A DNA stretch of 64,000 nt from Flavobacterium sp. (GTDB taxonomy: Bacteria; Bacteroidota; Bacteroidia; Flavobacteriales; Flavobacteriaceae). Shown here one piece after another: positions 19,405-28,206 of this stretch (positions are counted from its first letter, which is position 1; the number at the start of each line of letters is the position of its first letter). The stretch lies in assembly GCF_004295795.1 (NCBI RefSeq), contig NZ_SEBR01000004.1, positions 310,001-374,000 of the forward strand, given 5' to 3'. Made by a program: the position numbers and the translations under genes. The notes beneath the pieces are model-generated. The model saw only the letters and a program-made list of their open reading frames with translations. It was not told the DNA's origin and did not search any database.

Positions 19405-20516
19405 GAAAGCAGGACTAGATCGACGTTCGAGCGCGACAATTGGTTGAGCAATCGGCTAAAGATCGACGTACTCAAAATTACTTTAAACAATCGGAAATGT
19501 GGTTTCCCGATGCAGACTGTGGTGATTTTCTTTTCGGATGCGATCTCGAGAATGCCATCGGATGCGTATTTTCGGTCGATCCTCACGACTTCGGCACCAA
19601 GTTCGACAGCCAATTTGAAGTTGTTGATCAAATGGCGTTGTTTGTCGAGCGCGATTTTATCCGGACTTTCGGTCGGCGTCTGCACGTACAGCACGAACCA
19701 TTGGCCGCAATTGTAATAATTGGCCAGACGCGCGGTTTTCCGGATCACGTTTTTTGCCGTTTTCTCGTTGGACGAAATACACGCAAGCAAACGCTCGTGC
19801 CTAACCGCAACACTTTTGGGCATTTCGGTTTCGACCTTTCGCACAACCTGGCTCGCGACTTCTTTCAACGCCAGTTCGCGCAATTGCAGGATTTGTTCCG
19901 ATTTGAAAAAATTCCGCAGTGCCGACGCGATTTTATCCGAAGAATAAATCTTGCCTTCCTTGAGACGTGAAATCAGTTCATCGGCCGTCAGATCGATGTT
20001 CACGACTTCATCGGCCAACCGCAAAACCCTATCTGGAACGCGTTCCCTCACGTCGATGTTCGTAATGCGCTTCACGTCGTCGTTAAGGCTTTCGATGTGT
20101 TGGATATTCACCGCCGAAACCACGTTTATGCCGGCTTCGAGAATCTCGAGAACGTCCTGCCAGCGCTTCTCGTTTTTGCTGCCTTCGATGTTCGTGTGCG
20201 CCAATTCGTCGACGATCACGACCTCGGGACGCAAATTCAGGATCGCCTGGACGTCCATTTCGTCAAGATCTTTGCCTTTGTAAAAAAGCCGTCTTCGCGG
20301 AATTACGGGCAAACCGTCAAGCAGTGCGTACGTTTCCTGACGATTGTGGGTTTCGACATACCCGATTTTGACATCAATTCCGTTTTTGAGCAACGAGTGC
20401 GCTTCGGTCAACATGCGAAACGTCTTGCCGACTCCGGCCGACATTCCGATGTAGATCTTGAATTTGCCGCGTCGCGATTTTTGGATGAGTTCCAGGAAAT
20501 GTTCAGGTTCGGCCAT
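19401..20516 (-). CDS. kdpD: KdpD N-terminal sensor domain protein (stand-alone)
   Basis: 371 residues holding only the cytoplasmic sensor half of KdpD. The KdpD domain (about 14-220) has the P-loop GMSAGVGKT, the stretch GYVETHNRQET and VIVDELAHTN. A universal-stress (Usp) domain (about 240-371) follows. The membrane, GAF and kinase domains of enteric KdpD are absent and are replaced by the coupled downstream kinase gene. It likely senses cytoplasmic K+ or a nucleotide signal and modulates the kinase. It has no membrane segment. Two intergenic elements lie upstream. Confidence 0.92.
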   Translation of the reverse strand: MAEPEHFLELIQKSRRGKFKIYIGMSAGVGKTFRMLTEAHSLLKNGIDVKIGYVETHNRQETYALLDGLPVIPRRRLFYKGKDLDEMDVQAILNLRPEVVIVDELAHTNIEGSKNEKRWQDVLEILEAGINVVSAVNIQHIESLNDDVKRITNIDVRERVPDRVLRLADEVVNIDLTADELISRLKEGKIYSSDKIASALRNFFKSEQILQLRELALKEVASQVVRKVETEMPKSVAVRHERLLACISSNEKTAKNVIRKTARLANYYNCGQWFVLYVQTPTESPDKIALDKQRHLINNFKLAVELGAEVVRIDRKYASDGILEIASEKKITTVCIGKPHFRLFKVILSTSIFSRLLNQLSRSNVDLVLLS

Positions 20517-20619
20517 TTGTTGTTTTTTTGGCTTTTCGTGTTGACGGACTGAAGGATTTCAGAAAGCGGATTTCGGCAGATTTTCGCGGAATTTCACAGA
20601 TTTGATTTTCGGACTGATT

Positions 20620-20648
20620 GCTGTCCAGATTCGTTGATTCGTGGCAAA
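20620..20648. repeat. Copy of ATTCGT-N-ATTCGTGGCAAA repeat
   Basis: AGATTCGTTGATTCGTGGCA in the gap upstream of the KdpD-N gene resembles one side of the inverted repeat at 47397-47516 (AATTCGTGCATTCGTGGCA). Confidence 0.45.
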
Positions 20649-20730
20649 CAATGGATAACGGTTTGTTGAATTGGCGCATTTGCGGATTTTCAGCTGGCGA
20701 ATTATCGAATAATGAAGGTATTGACACCTT

Positions 20731-20870
20731 ACTATTTCGATGTTAATTATAGGTGTTGCTGGCCGACGTATTTCCAGAAATCGTATCTTACCTTCAGGGA
20801 AGGGGCGAATGTTTATCCCTACAAAATCGGTGAATAAGTCAATTACAGAAAATCTGTAAAATTTGTTAAT
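20731..20870 (+). repeat. Copy 2 of the CCTTCAGGGAAGGGG intergenic element
   Basis: Contains the left flank (ACTATTTCGATGTTAATTA), CGACGTATTTCC, the core 20789-20829 and a right arm with AATAAGTC and the hairpin TTACAGA-AAA-TCTGTAA (20843-20859). It is nearly identical to copy 3 at a constant offset of 216 bases. The 677-base gap 20517-21193 contains copies 2 and 3 and no gene. Confidence 0.85.
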
Positions 20871-20946
20871 TGTAGGTTTGGCGTATTGTTTTGATTGCCG
20901 GATCGTTGTTTGGCGGATCGTCGGACAATAAAACTATTGAAACCAT

Positions 20947-21086
20947 ACTATTTCGATGTTAATTATAGGTGTTATTGGCCGACGTATTTCCCGAAATCGT
21001 ATCTTACCTTCAGGGAAGGGGCGAATGTTTATCCCTACAAAATCGCTGAATAAGTCAATTACAGAAAATCTGTAAAAATTGTTAAA
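20947..21086 (+). repeat. Copy 3 of the CCTTCAGGGAAGGGG intergenic element
   Basis: Differs from copy 2 by only a few substitutions and no indel over about 140 bases. The palindrome TTACAGA-AAA-TCTGTAA is at 21059-21075. It ends about 110 bases downstream of the porin stop on the minus strand. Confidence 0.85.
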
Positions 21087-21193
21087 AAGAGGTTCAAGTA
21101 TCGAAATACAAACTTCGCGTTCCATCCAAAATCTTTCATTCGGAAAATGAGTCGATCCGAAGATCGGAAGGCAATAAATCCGCAAACCAAAAT

Positions 21194-22510
21194 TCAAAGC
21201 CTGAAACTCACCGCCAAAGTAATCCTGTTCTCGCTTTTTCTCAAATCCGGACGCCACGTATCAGTCGGCGTATCGACCCAACCGTCGGGAGAAGTCGTGC
21301 CTCCAGGTCCGGCGAAATACGGAATGTTGCTCGAGCGATAACCATATTCCAGTCGAAAGGTCACAAAATCGTTCGGCATCACGTCAAAAGTCGCCGTGCC
21401 TTGGAACATTTTCAAATCTTTTCCGGCGGCCAAAGCGTCATTGAAATCGTTATCCGCGACAGGCGAAGGCGAAAATGCGAGGTAAGCGCCCGGATTCGTA
21501 ATCGCATCCGCGCGCAAAGTCAGCGCCAATTTATTCTTGCAAAACCAGACGCGATTGGCCAGTGAAGTGCCCAACATATAATTGTCCTTGGCCTCGATGC
21601 CGTCGCCCGACTGGAATCCATAATGCGAATTCAAACTGAACGCCGCCTGCGAAATCCCGCTACTCTGCTTGTTCCTGAAATAACGGTAGACGACGCTGTT
21701 GTCGTGGTGGAAACGCGCCACATCTGAATTTCTCGAGTCTTTTCCGTTCAGGTAAAAATTCGCCACGACCTGCAAATTCTCGTTCGGACGCCAATACGTG
21801 GACGAACCCAATCCGAGGCTTTGGTTCCAGCTGTTGTAAGATTGCCAGCCGTTCAAAAGCCAAAGTTCGGTTTTCAAAGTCTTGGACGGAAAATACTGCA
21901 CGCGCGCGCCCTGGAAATAAAATGGCGTAAAATCGCAAACCGCGCTGCGTTGATACGACCAGTTCTCGCCCAAAACATAACTTTCGAGTCCGATGTAACT
22001 CATGAAAATCCCAGCTTCGACATTGAGTCCGTAATCGACATTGAAGTGATAACCGGCCGAAGCTTCGCGGATGTTCTTGAGATTGTCGACGCTCGTATTG
22101 CGTCCGTGGCCGACGCTTGCATCCAAATCCTGGACGATCGCGCCCATTTGCCCGTATTGCAGCCAAAGTCGGCCAATCACATTCTTGTAATTCGTCTCAA
22201 GACCGATGCTCGCCATATTGATCGTGAACTCGTTCGAGCGCCCGATCGCAGAGGAAATCGTGTGCGTATTGTCTTTCGGATGATGGAAATCGTAGTTGTA
22301 ATACGAATCGACATAAACCACGCCGGTCACGATCACCTCGCCGGCCTTATCCTTGAGCTGAAGTGGGAAATCGGTTTGTCGGTTCTGGCCGTTCACCCAT
22401 GAAAGGTCGTAGCCTTCGAACGGTATTTTGGGTTTTGGAATCGTATCGGTTTGGGCTTGAAGGCCAAGTGTGGCGAGGAGTGTGGCTGCCAGAATTTTGT
22501 ATGAAGTCAT
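21194..22510 (-). CDS. Outer-membrane beta-barrel porin of the kdp operon
   Basis: 438 residues with a signal peptide (ILAATLLATLGLQAQ) and a barrel pattern of alternating aromatic strands ending in phenylalanine-containing SFRL. Segments such as VVYVDSYYNYDFHHP and MFQGTATFDVMPNDFVTFRL match the putative beta-barrel porin-2 (OmpL-like, BBP2) family. It lies between kdpC and the KdpD-N gene on the same strand, so it probably lets K+ cross the outer membrane for the Kdp pump. Intergenic element copies flank it on both sides. No specificity data can be read from the sequence. Confidence 0.88.
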   Translation of the reverse strand: MTSYKILAATLLATLGLQAQTDTIPKPKIPFEGYDLSWVNGQNRQTDFPLQLKDKAGEVIVTGVVYVDSYYNYDFHHPKDNTHTISSAIGRSNEFTINMASIGLETNYKNVIGRLWLQYGQMGAIVQDLDASVGHGRNTSVDNLKNIREASAGYHFNVDYGLNVEAGIFMSYIGLESYVLGENWSYQRSAVCDFTPFYFQGARVQYFPSKTLKTELWLLNGWQSYNSWNQSLGLGSSTYWRPNENLQVVANFYLNGKDSRNSDVARFHHDNSVVYRYFRNKQSSGISQAAFSLNSHYGFQSGDGIEAKDNYMLGTSLANRVWFCKNKLALTLRADAITNPGAYLAFSPSPVADNDFNDALAAGKDLKMFQGTATFDVMPNDFVTFRLEYGYRSSNIPYFAGPGGTTSPDGWVDTPTDTWRPDLRKSENRITLAVSFRL

Positions 22511-22660
22511 TTTTTTAGTATTGAGGTTTTAGTTTTGAGCATGGAGATTCGAGGTTTCAGAACCTTTTTATCCCATGATCGGATTTTGGAATTTGGATTG
22601 CTTTTCTCAGATTGTCAGAAGTCGTTTGATTGTTCATTACTTGTTGGCTTTCTTTACCTG

Positions 22661-22767
22661 GAATATTTTCAGAATCCGTACTTTACCTTCAGGGAAGGGG
22701 CTGATGTGGTATCCCTACAAAATCGGCCGCAATCCTGATTACAGAAAATCTGTAAAAATTGTTAAAT
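22661..22767 (+). repeat. Copy 4 of the CCTTCAGGGAAGGGG intergenic element
   Basis: Core at 22684-22725, then a divergent spacer and the palindrome TTACAGA-AAA-TCTGTAA (22739-22755) followed by AAATTGTTAAA. It lies between kdpC and the porin gene, about 150 bases upstream of the porin start. Confidence 0.85.
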
Positions 22768-22789
22768 CTTGTACAGAACCATCCGTTTC

Positions 22790-22935
22790 TCCCCGATTTG
22801 GATTTAGGATTGGTCATTGGGATTCGATTCTTGGTATGTTGTCATTCGGATTGATTCTTAGGATTTGATTCTTGGCATTTGGTCATTGGATTTGGTAATT
22901 GGAATTTGGTCATTAGGATTTAGTCAACGGAATTT
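22790..22935. repeat. Low-complexity GGATTTGGTCATT-type repeats
   Basis: The gap downstream of kdpC contains many diverged copies of a unit near GGATTTGGTCATT or TTGGAATTTGG. Related GGGATTTG text occurs at 2965-2995, 5070-5095, 30958-31000 and 55848-55875. Non-coding. Confidence 0.6.
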
Positions 22936-23481
22936 AGCCGACAACTCGAGATTCAGCTCAAGCACATTTACCGTTTCCGTGCCCGCGATAGTCGGTTTCC
23001 GGATATGTTTCCCGACCAATTTCCTTACTTCGGATTCGCTGATATGGCGTTCGTTGGCCACTCGTCTCACCTGAATCAGCGCGGCCTGGGGCGAAATATG
23101 AGGATCGAGTCCGCTGCCAGAAGCCGTTACGATATCGGACGGAATCTGCGCTTTTTCGAGATAAGGATGCGCGATCAGGAAAGTGTCGATGCGCTTTTGC
23201 ACTTGCTTCAGATATTCGGCGTTCGACGCGCCTTTGTTGCTTCCGCCACTTGCGGCCGCATTGTAATCGACCGCCGACGGACGTCCCCAAAAAAATCCGG
23301 GTTTGTCGAACTTCTGCCCGATTCTCTTGTAGCCGACGGTCTTTCCGTCAAGCGTCAACACTTCGCCTTTGCCGCGATTCGGCGCCGCCTGGGCAATTCC
23401 GAAAACCAGCAAAGGATAATACACACAGAACAACACGATCAACACCAAGGTCAGTCGCAACATGGATTTTAGATTTTTCAT
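22924..23481 (-). CDS. kdpC: Potassium-transporting ATPase subunit C
   Basis: 185 residues, normal for KdpC. One N-terminal membrane helix (about 8-30, VLIVLFCVYYPLLVFGIAQ) precedes a periplasmic domain with the family segments FFWGRPSAVDYN, ASGGSNKG and SGSGLDPHISPQAA. KdpC bridges KdpA and KdpB and raises K+ affinity. It lies 186 bases after kdpB, a wider gap than the rest of the operon, filled by a 7-base tandem repeat. Confidence 0.97.
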   Translation of the reverse strand: MKNLKSMLRLTLVLIVLFCVYYPLLVFGIAQAAPNRGKGEVLTLDGKTVGYKRIGQKFDKPGFFWGRPSAVDYNAAASGGSNKGASNAEYLKQVQKRIDTFLIAHPYLEKAQIPSDIVTASGSGLDPHISPQAALIQVRRVANERHISESEVRKLVGKHIRKPTIAGTETVNVLELNLELSAKFR

Positions 23482-23566
23482 TTTTTTGGATTAAGTAAAC
23501 GTAAGAGCCGAGAATCAAGACAGTTTTACACCGATAGACAGCACAAGAAATGCGCTGATTTTTCTG

Positions 23567-23664
23567 ACTCACAACTCACAACTCACAACTCATAACTCAC
23601 AACTCACAACTCACAACTCACAACTCATAACTCAAAACTCAAAACTCACAACTCACAACTCACA
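23567..23664. repeat. Fourteen tandem 7-base units (ACTCACA type)
   Basis: Exactly 98 bases made of an ACTCACA-like heptamer, with ACTCATA and ACTCAAA variants. It lies just past the kdpB stop. Unit number is prone to slippage. It is not a CRISPR array because there are no spacers. Confidence 0.9.
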
Positions 23665-23667
23665 GCC

Positions 23668-25716
23668 CTAAACAAAAACCGAAACGGCCAGATCGATAAG
23701 CTTGATCCCGACAAAAGGCACGACAATCCCGCCAAGTCCGTAGATCAACAGGTTGCGTTTGAGAATTGCGCTTGCGCCGAGAGGTTTGTACGCGACGCCT
23801 TTGAGCGCCAACGGAATCAGCATCGGAATAATGATCGCATTGAAGATCACAGCACTCAAAATCGCGCTGTCGGGAGAATGCAGCCGCATGATATTCAGGC
23901 CTTGCAAAGCCGGAATCGCAGTGATGAAAAGCGCGGGCACGATGGCGAAATATTTGGCCACATCGTTTGCGATCGAAAAGGTCGTGAGCGTTCCTCTGGT
24001 CATCAAAAGCTGTTTCCCGATCTCGACGATTTCTATGAGTTTCGTCGGATCGTTGTCCAGATCGACCATGTTTCCGGCTTCTTTGGCGGCTTGCGTTCCC
24101 GAATTCATCGCCACGCCAACATCGGCTTGAGCCAAGGCCGGAGCATCGTTCGTGCCGTCGCCCATCATCGCCACGAGTTTGCCTTGCGCCTGTTCGTTCT
24201 TGATATAGTTCATTTTGTCCTCGGGTTTGGCCTCGGCAATAAAATCGTCGACACCGGCTTTTTCGGCTATGAATTTGGCCGTAAGCGGATTGTCGCCGGT
24301 GACCATGACGGTTTTCACGCCCATTTTCCGAAGGCGCTCAAACCTTTCTTTCATGCCCGTTTTGATGATATCCTGAAGTTCGATCACACCTTGCACCTGG
24401 CCGTTTTTGAGAACGACAAGTGGCGTTCCGCCGTTCGCGGAAATCATCGTGACTTTATCGGCGGTGGCGATCGGGAAATCGTTTCCGGCGGTTTTGGCGA
24501 TGTTTCTCGCGGCATCCTGCGCGCCTTTTCGGATGTCGGTCCTATCTTTCAGGATCACGCCTGACGTTCGCGTTTCGGCCGTGAATCGGATCGACTCGGA
24601 AATGCTTGAAGTCAGTTCTGACAAGTCCAGACCGACATCCTGGTTCATTTGATTGGCCAACTCGACTATCGATTTTCCTTCGGGTGTATCATCTGACAGC
24701 GAACTCAAAACCGCAGCTTCGACGAAATCGTGAAAAGACACGCCTTGGGCCGGATAAAAATTGGTCGCTTTCCTATTTCCGATCGTAATCGTTCCGGTCT
24801 TGTCCAACAGCAAAACATCGATATCACCCGCGGTTTCCACAGCTTTGCCCGATTTCGTGATCACGTTCGCTCGCAAAGCCCTGTCCATCCCCGCAATCCC
24901 GATGGCCGAAAGCAGTCCGCCGATTGTCGTCGGGATCAAACACACGAAAAGCGAGATGAAAGCCGCGATCGTGATTGGCGTTTGGGCGTAATCGGCGAAA
25001 GGTTTGAGCGTGACACAGACAATGATGAAAATTAGCGTGAAAGCCGACAGCAGAATCGTCAAAGCGATCTCGTTGGGCGTTTTCTGACGGCTCGCACCTT
25101 CGACCAAAGCGATCATTTTGTCGAGAAAACTTTCTCCGGGTTCAGACGTGACAAGCACTTTTATCCTATCAGACAAGACTTTCGTGCCGCCGGTAACCGA
25201 ACTTTTGTCGCCTCCGGATTCTCTTATCACGGGCGCACTTTCGCCCGTAATGGCACTTTCGTCTATCGTGGCCAACCCTTCGACGATTTCCCCGTCCATC
25301 GCGATGATGTCGCCGGTTTCACAGACGAAAAAGTCGCCTTTTTTGAGAAAGGACGAATTGACTTGCTCGAGCTGTCCGTTTTCCAGCCATTTTTTGGCCA
25401 GCGTTTCTTCTCTCGTGCGGCGCAAACTGTCGGCTTGGGCTTTTCCTCTGGCTTCGGCTATCGCTTCTGCGAAATTGGCAAACAGCAAAGTCGAGAGCAA
25501 AATCACGAAAACGATGAAATTGTAGGTAAAACTGCCTTCGCCTTCGTGTCCGAACAAAATCGACAGGCAAACGACCAACATGATCGCCGTTCCGATCTCG
25601 ACTGTAAACATGACTGGATTTTTGATCATCACGGCCGGATTCAGTTTTGCGAAAGCTTGTTTCAAAGCCGACATCATTTGGTCGCGCTCGAAAAGGGAGT
25701 TGTTTTTGGTTGTCAT
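23668..25716 (-). CDS. kdpB: Potassium-transporting P-type ATPase subunit B
   Basis: 682 residues, the family length. It is the catalytic P-type subunit that hydrolyses ATP. The phosphorylated aspartate is D305 in [12 protein letters not shown]. Also visible are the actuator motif [13 protein letters not shown], the hinge [20 protein letters not shown] and [21 protein letters not shown]. Six to seven membrane helices follow the family layout. Its ATG overlaps the kdpA stop by four bases (ATGA), indicating coupled translation. Confidence 0.98.
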   Translation of the reverse strand: MTTKNNSLFERDQMMSALKQAFAKLNPAVMIKNPVMFTVEIGTAIMLVVCLSILFGHEGEGSFTYNFIVFVILLSTLLFANFAEAIAEARGKAQADSLRRTREETLAKKWLENGQLEQVNSSFLKKGDFFVCETGDIIAMDGEIVEGLATIDESAITGESAPVIRESGGDKSSVTGGTKVLSDRIKVLVTSEPGESFLDKMIALVEGASRQKTPNEIALTILLSAFTLIFIIVCVTLKPFADYAQTPITIAAFISLFVCLIPTTIGGLLSAIGIAGMDRALRANVITKSGKAVETAGDIDVLLLDKTGTITIGNRKATNFYPAQGVSFHDFVEAAVLSSLSDDTPEGKSIVELANQMNQDVGLDLSELTSSISESIRFTAETRTSGVILKDRTDIRKGAQDAARNIAKTAGNDFPIATADKVTMISANGGTPLVVLKNGQVQGVIELQDIIKTGMKERFERLRKMGVKTVMVTGDNPLTAKFIAEKAGVDDFIAEAKPEDKMNYIKNEQAQGKLVAMMGDGTNDAPALAQADVGVAMNSGTQAAKEAGNMVDLDNDPTKLIEIVEIGKQLLMTRGTLTTFSIANDVAKYFAIVPALFITAIPALQGLNIMRLHSPDSAILSAVIFNAIIIPMLIPLALKGVAYKPLGASAILKRNLLIYGLGGIVVPFVGIKLIDLAVSVFV

Positions 25717-27443
25717 TTCAGATTTTGGTTAAGGGAAAAATAATCGGCCAACGGACCAAGCGCAAGTGCCGGAAAGAAACTCAGCGCGGCGATGATCGCG
25801 ATGACGGCGAAAATCATGATTCCGAAGATTGGCGTATCGGTTTTGAGCGTGCCCGAACTTTCCGGGATGAACTTTTTCCTGGCGAGCGATCCGGCGATGG
25901 CGACCGGTCCTATTATCGGAAGGAAGCGTCCGAACCAAAGCAAGATTCCCGTGAGAATGTTCCAGAACGGATTGTTGTCGGCCAAACCTTCGAATCCCGA
26001 ACCGTTGTTGGCCGCGGCCGAAGTGTTTTCGTATAACATTTCGGAGAAACCGTGAGCGCCGGTATTGTTGAGCCAAGCCGAAGCATTTCCATCGAACCAA
26101 TAACCCATCGGCGCATCCGCGGAAGCGAAATAAGCAGCCAAAGCGGTTCCAGACAAGATCAAAAGCGGATGCAGAATCGCGATGAACGCGGCGATCTTGA
26201 CTTCGCGTGCCTCGATTTTCTTGCCCAGGAATTCCGGAGTCCGGCCAACCATCAAGCCCGAAATGAAAACCGCGAGTACGATGAAGATGTAGAAATTGAG
26301 CAATCCGACGCCGCATCCGCCGTAGAACGCGTTGACCATCATGGCCAGGAGTTGCATCGCGCCTGAAATTGGCATCGTCGAATCGTGCATGCCGTTGACC
26401 GAACCCGTCGAGATTACCGTCGTGGCGATGCTCCAAAATCCTGTCATTGGCGCACCGAAACGCACTTCTTTTCCTTCCATTGCGCCGTTTTGGGCAATCC
26501 CCATTTGGGCTATAGCCGGATTTCCGTTCGTTTCCGAAATCAAGGTCGGAATCACCAAAAGCAAAAATCCGATCGTCATCACGCCAAAGATCACGTAGGC
26601 GAATTTCCTGCGTTTGAGGTAAAAGCCGAGTGCGAAAATCATCGCGAAAGGAACGATCATCTGCGCCCATAATTCGACGCCGTTCGTCAGGTAATTCGGA
26701 TTCTCGAGCGGATGCGCCGAATTGGCTCCGAAGAATCCGCCGCCGTTCGTCCCGACATGTTTGATTGCAGTGAAAGCCGCGGCCGGACCACGGGAAACCG
26801 CGACCGAATCGCCTTGAAGCGTAACGATTTTGTCTTTTCCTTCGAAGGTCATCGGCGTTCCGTTGAAGCACAGCACGATCGCTATCACGAACGCCAAAGG
26901 CAGCAAGATTCGCGTGCAGCTCCTGACGAAATAGTTGTAGAAATTCCCGATGGTTTCGGCCGTCCTTTCTTTCATGGCGTTGAAAACCGCAACGGCTGCG
27001 GCAATTCCCGTCGCGGCGGAAACGAATTGTAAAAACATCAGGAAAATCTGGCTCAGATAGCTCAGTCCGGATTCGCCCGAATAGTGTTGCAAATTGCAGT
27101 TCACGACGAACGATATCGCGGTGTTGAACGCAAGGCTTGGCGACATGGACGGATTCGCGTCGGGATTCATTGGAAGGAAACCCTGGAAAAGCAAGATTCC
27201 GAAACAAAGTACGAGCCATAGGAAATTGATTCCGAGCATCGCTTTGAGTTGCTGTTTCCACGTCATTTCGATTGTCGGGTCGATACCGGAAAGACGGAAG
27301 ATCGTTTTTTCCATCGGATTCAAAAACCCATCGGCGAACGTCTTCTCGCCCAAAAACGATTTGGCGATGAACTTCCCGAAAGGGATCGAGAGCAAAATCG
27401 CGAGGCCGAAAACCAGCGCGATTCCTACAAATTCTGTATACAT
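25713..27443 (-). CDS. kdpA: Potassium-transporting ATPase subunit A
   Basis: 576 residues, slightly longer than the enteric protein. KdpA is the K+-binding, channel-like subunit of the SKT superfamily. About ten membrane helices are visible. The selectivity-loop regions include [38 protein letters not shown] and [24 protein letters not shown] segments. It lies 10 bases after kdpF and overlaps kdpB. Together they form the high-affinity K+ pump used at low external K+. Confidence 0.98.
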   Translation of the reverse strand: MYTEFVGIALVFGLAILLSIPFGKFIAKSFLGEKTFADGFLNPMEKTIFRLSGIDPTIEMTWKQQLKAMLGINFLWLVLCFGILLFQGFLPMNPDANPSMSPSLAFNTAISFVVNCNLQHYSGESGLSYLSQIFLMFLQFVSAATGIAAAVAVFNAMKERTAETIGNFYNYFVRSCTRILLPLAFVIAIVLCFNGTPMTFEGKDKIVTLQGDSVAVSRGPAAAFTAIKHVGTNGGGFFGANSAHPLENPNYLTNGVELWAQMIVPFAMIFALGFYLKRRKFAYVIFGVMTIGFLLLVIPTLISETNGNPAIAQMGIAQNGAMEGKEVRFGAPMTGFWSIATTVISTGSVNGMHDSTMPISGAMQLLAMMVNAFYGGCGVGLLNFYIFIVLAVFISGLMVGRTPEFLGKKIEAREVKIAAFIAILHPLLILSGTALAAYFASADAPMGYWFDGNASAWLNNTGAHGFSEMLYENTSAAANNGSGFEGLADNNPFWNILTGILLWFGRFLPIIGPVAIAGSLARKKFIPESSGTLKTDTPIFGIMIFAVIAIIAALSFFPALALGPLADYFSLNQNLK

Positions 27444-27453
27444 AAAGGTTGGT

Positions 27454-27531
27454 TTAGAAGTTCTCGGGTTTGATCAACACGTAAATCAGATAGCCGAAAA
27501 CCAGCAGTGCGACAATAAAAAGTGCGGTCAT
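27454..27531 (-). CDS. kdpF: KdpF, 25-residue K+-ATPase accessory peptide
   Basis: A 25-residue peptide, one membrane helix (FIVALLVFGYLIYVLIKPE). It matches the KdpF pattern of a hydrophobic LLVFxxLGYLxYxLI core with a short polar tail ending in F. KdpF stabilises the KdpABC complex in the membrane. It starts three bases after the stop of the 27-residue peptide gene and ends 10 bases before kdpA. Confidence 0.88.
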   Translation of the reverse strand: MTALFIVALLVFGYLIYVLIKPENF

Positions 27532-27534
27532 GGC

Positions 27535-27618
27535 TCAGATCTTTTCGAAAAAATCAACCGATTTGTAGCAAATGCCGAACATCGCCACGGCGAGCAAAAA
27601 AAGCAGGATCGTCTCCAT
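27535..27618 (-). CDS. 27-residue membrane peptide in the kdp operon
   Basis: 27 residues. A hydrophobic N-terminal helix (ILLFLLAVAMFGICY) is followed by a charged tail ending FFEKI. Its ATG shares one base with the stop of the upstream gene (TAATG). Only three bases separate it from kdpF. The tight coupling argues that it is translated. It is not KdpF in sequence, but it has the same size and topology. Function unknown. Confidence 0.7.
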   Translation of the reverse strand: METILLFLLAVAMFGICYKSVDFFEKI

Positions 27619-27899
27619 TATACGCCCAAAGTGTTGATTTGACGCACATATTCGGCCCGAAGCGATTGTGGGAAAAGGTTCGCGATGCGGCAGTTTCGCA
27701 GTTCCATAAAAGTCGTGACCGAGAATACGTAAGTGTTCGCGATCGCGTTTTTGGTTTGTTGGTTGCCTTCGGTAAAAAGCTTTTCGGCCACCGCCAGACA
27801 TTTTTTGGCTCGGGCGATGTTTCCGGTTCTTATGAAGGCTTTGGTGATTTCGGCGAAGCGGTCGGCTTGCTTATAAATCGTGGTGATGCGATTTTTCAT
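27618..27899 (-). CDS. Small soluble protein leading the kdp operon
   Basis: 93 residues from the ATG at 27899; the frame continues upstream but without likeness to a gene start. It is a helical, basic protein (TTIYKQADRFAEITKAFIRT, AKKCLAVAEKLFTEG) of TPR-like look. I believe similar proteins sit next to kdpF in other Bacteroidota (possibly the DUF7674 group), but I cannot confirm it. Its stop overlaps the next start (TAATG). As first gene it carries the promoter of the operon. Confidence 0.7.
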   Translation of the reverse strand: MKNRITTIYKQADRFAEITKAFIRTGNIARAKKCLAVAEKLFTEGNQQTKNAIANTYVFSVTTFMELRNCRIANLFPQSLRAEYVRQINTLGV

Positions 27900-27917
27900 T
27901 TTTTGAGATTTTGTTTC

Positions 27918-27934
27918 GCGCCACTTATACCAAT
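27918..27934 (-). promoter_or_regulatory. Possible weak sigma-54 promoter of the kdp operon
   Basis: On the minus strand TTGGTATAAGTGGCGC has the GG and GC doublets at sigma-54 spacing, but the other positions match poorly. The implied transcript would begin only about seven bases before the start codon. It is supported mainly by the sigma-54 regulator in this locus. Confidence 0.2.
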
Positions 27935-28050
27935 AGTTGTTCCGATGTTCCGATTCAAAAAACAACAAACTGACTTACAGTAAATTGACATTTTCACAAG
28001 TGCTTTTGCGAGGCAAAAAATCGGATCAAAATGATAGGGTTTTCTCAAAA

Positions 28051-28069
28051 TGAACAGAATATCTGTTCA
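28051..28069. promoter_or_regulatory. Palindrome TGAACAGA-ATA-TCTGTTCA upstream of kdp
   Basis: Perfect eight-base arms with a three-base spacer. It lies about 150 bases upstream of the first gene of the kdp operon, in the 307-base gap before the divergent gene. Its core ACAGA-N3-TCTGT is shared with intergenic element copies 2-4. That position suits an enhancer site for the NtrC-type regulator (inference). Confidence 0.5.
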
Positions 28070-28169
28070 AATCGATGAAAGCAACTCGTGCCTAAGTCAA
28101 CTCTCATAAGCTAAAGTAAATTCGATCTCAAAAATTCCATCCAAAACATCCGTAAATCAAAAACATTTA

Positions 28170-28193
28170 TAACTTTGCAATTCAAAGTACTTT
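28170..28193 (+). promoter_or_regulatory. Promoter with AAAGTACTTT palindrome
   Basis: TAACTTTG (28170-28177) is followed by CAATTC and the palindrome AAAGTACTTT (28184-28193), ending 13 bases before the ATG. Almost the same string occurs at 58278-58301 and 59301-59324. Confidence 0.7.
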
Positions 28194-28206
28194 TAAAATA
28201 TCAGTC

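Noticed and set aside
20784..20830. FMN riboswitch (GGGAAGGGG...TCCCTAC resembles part of RFN)
   Set aside because: The conserved GTGAAATTCCC and ACCGGCGGT parts are absent and no riboflavin gene is adjacent.
20843..20859. Terminator made by TTACAGA-AAA-TCTGTAA
   Set aside because: Short A/T-rich stem without a U run on the minus strand, the strand of the flanking genes.
20517..22923. c-di-AMP (ydaO-type) riboswitch controlling K+ genes
   Set aside because: None of the conserved ydaO blocks is present, and copy 1 of the element is beside dnaK and not a K+ gene.
23567..23664. CRISPR-like array
   Set aside because: The 7-base units are contiguous with no unique spacers and no cas genes nearby.
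25729..27261. Long open frame of about 510 codons antisense to kdpA
   Set aside because: It is the complement-strand shadow of kdpA. Its Arg-rich composition has no domain, and kdpA is unambiguous.
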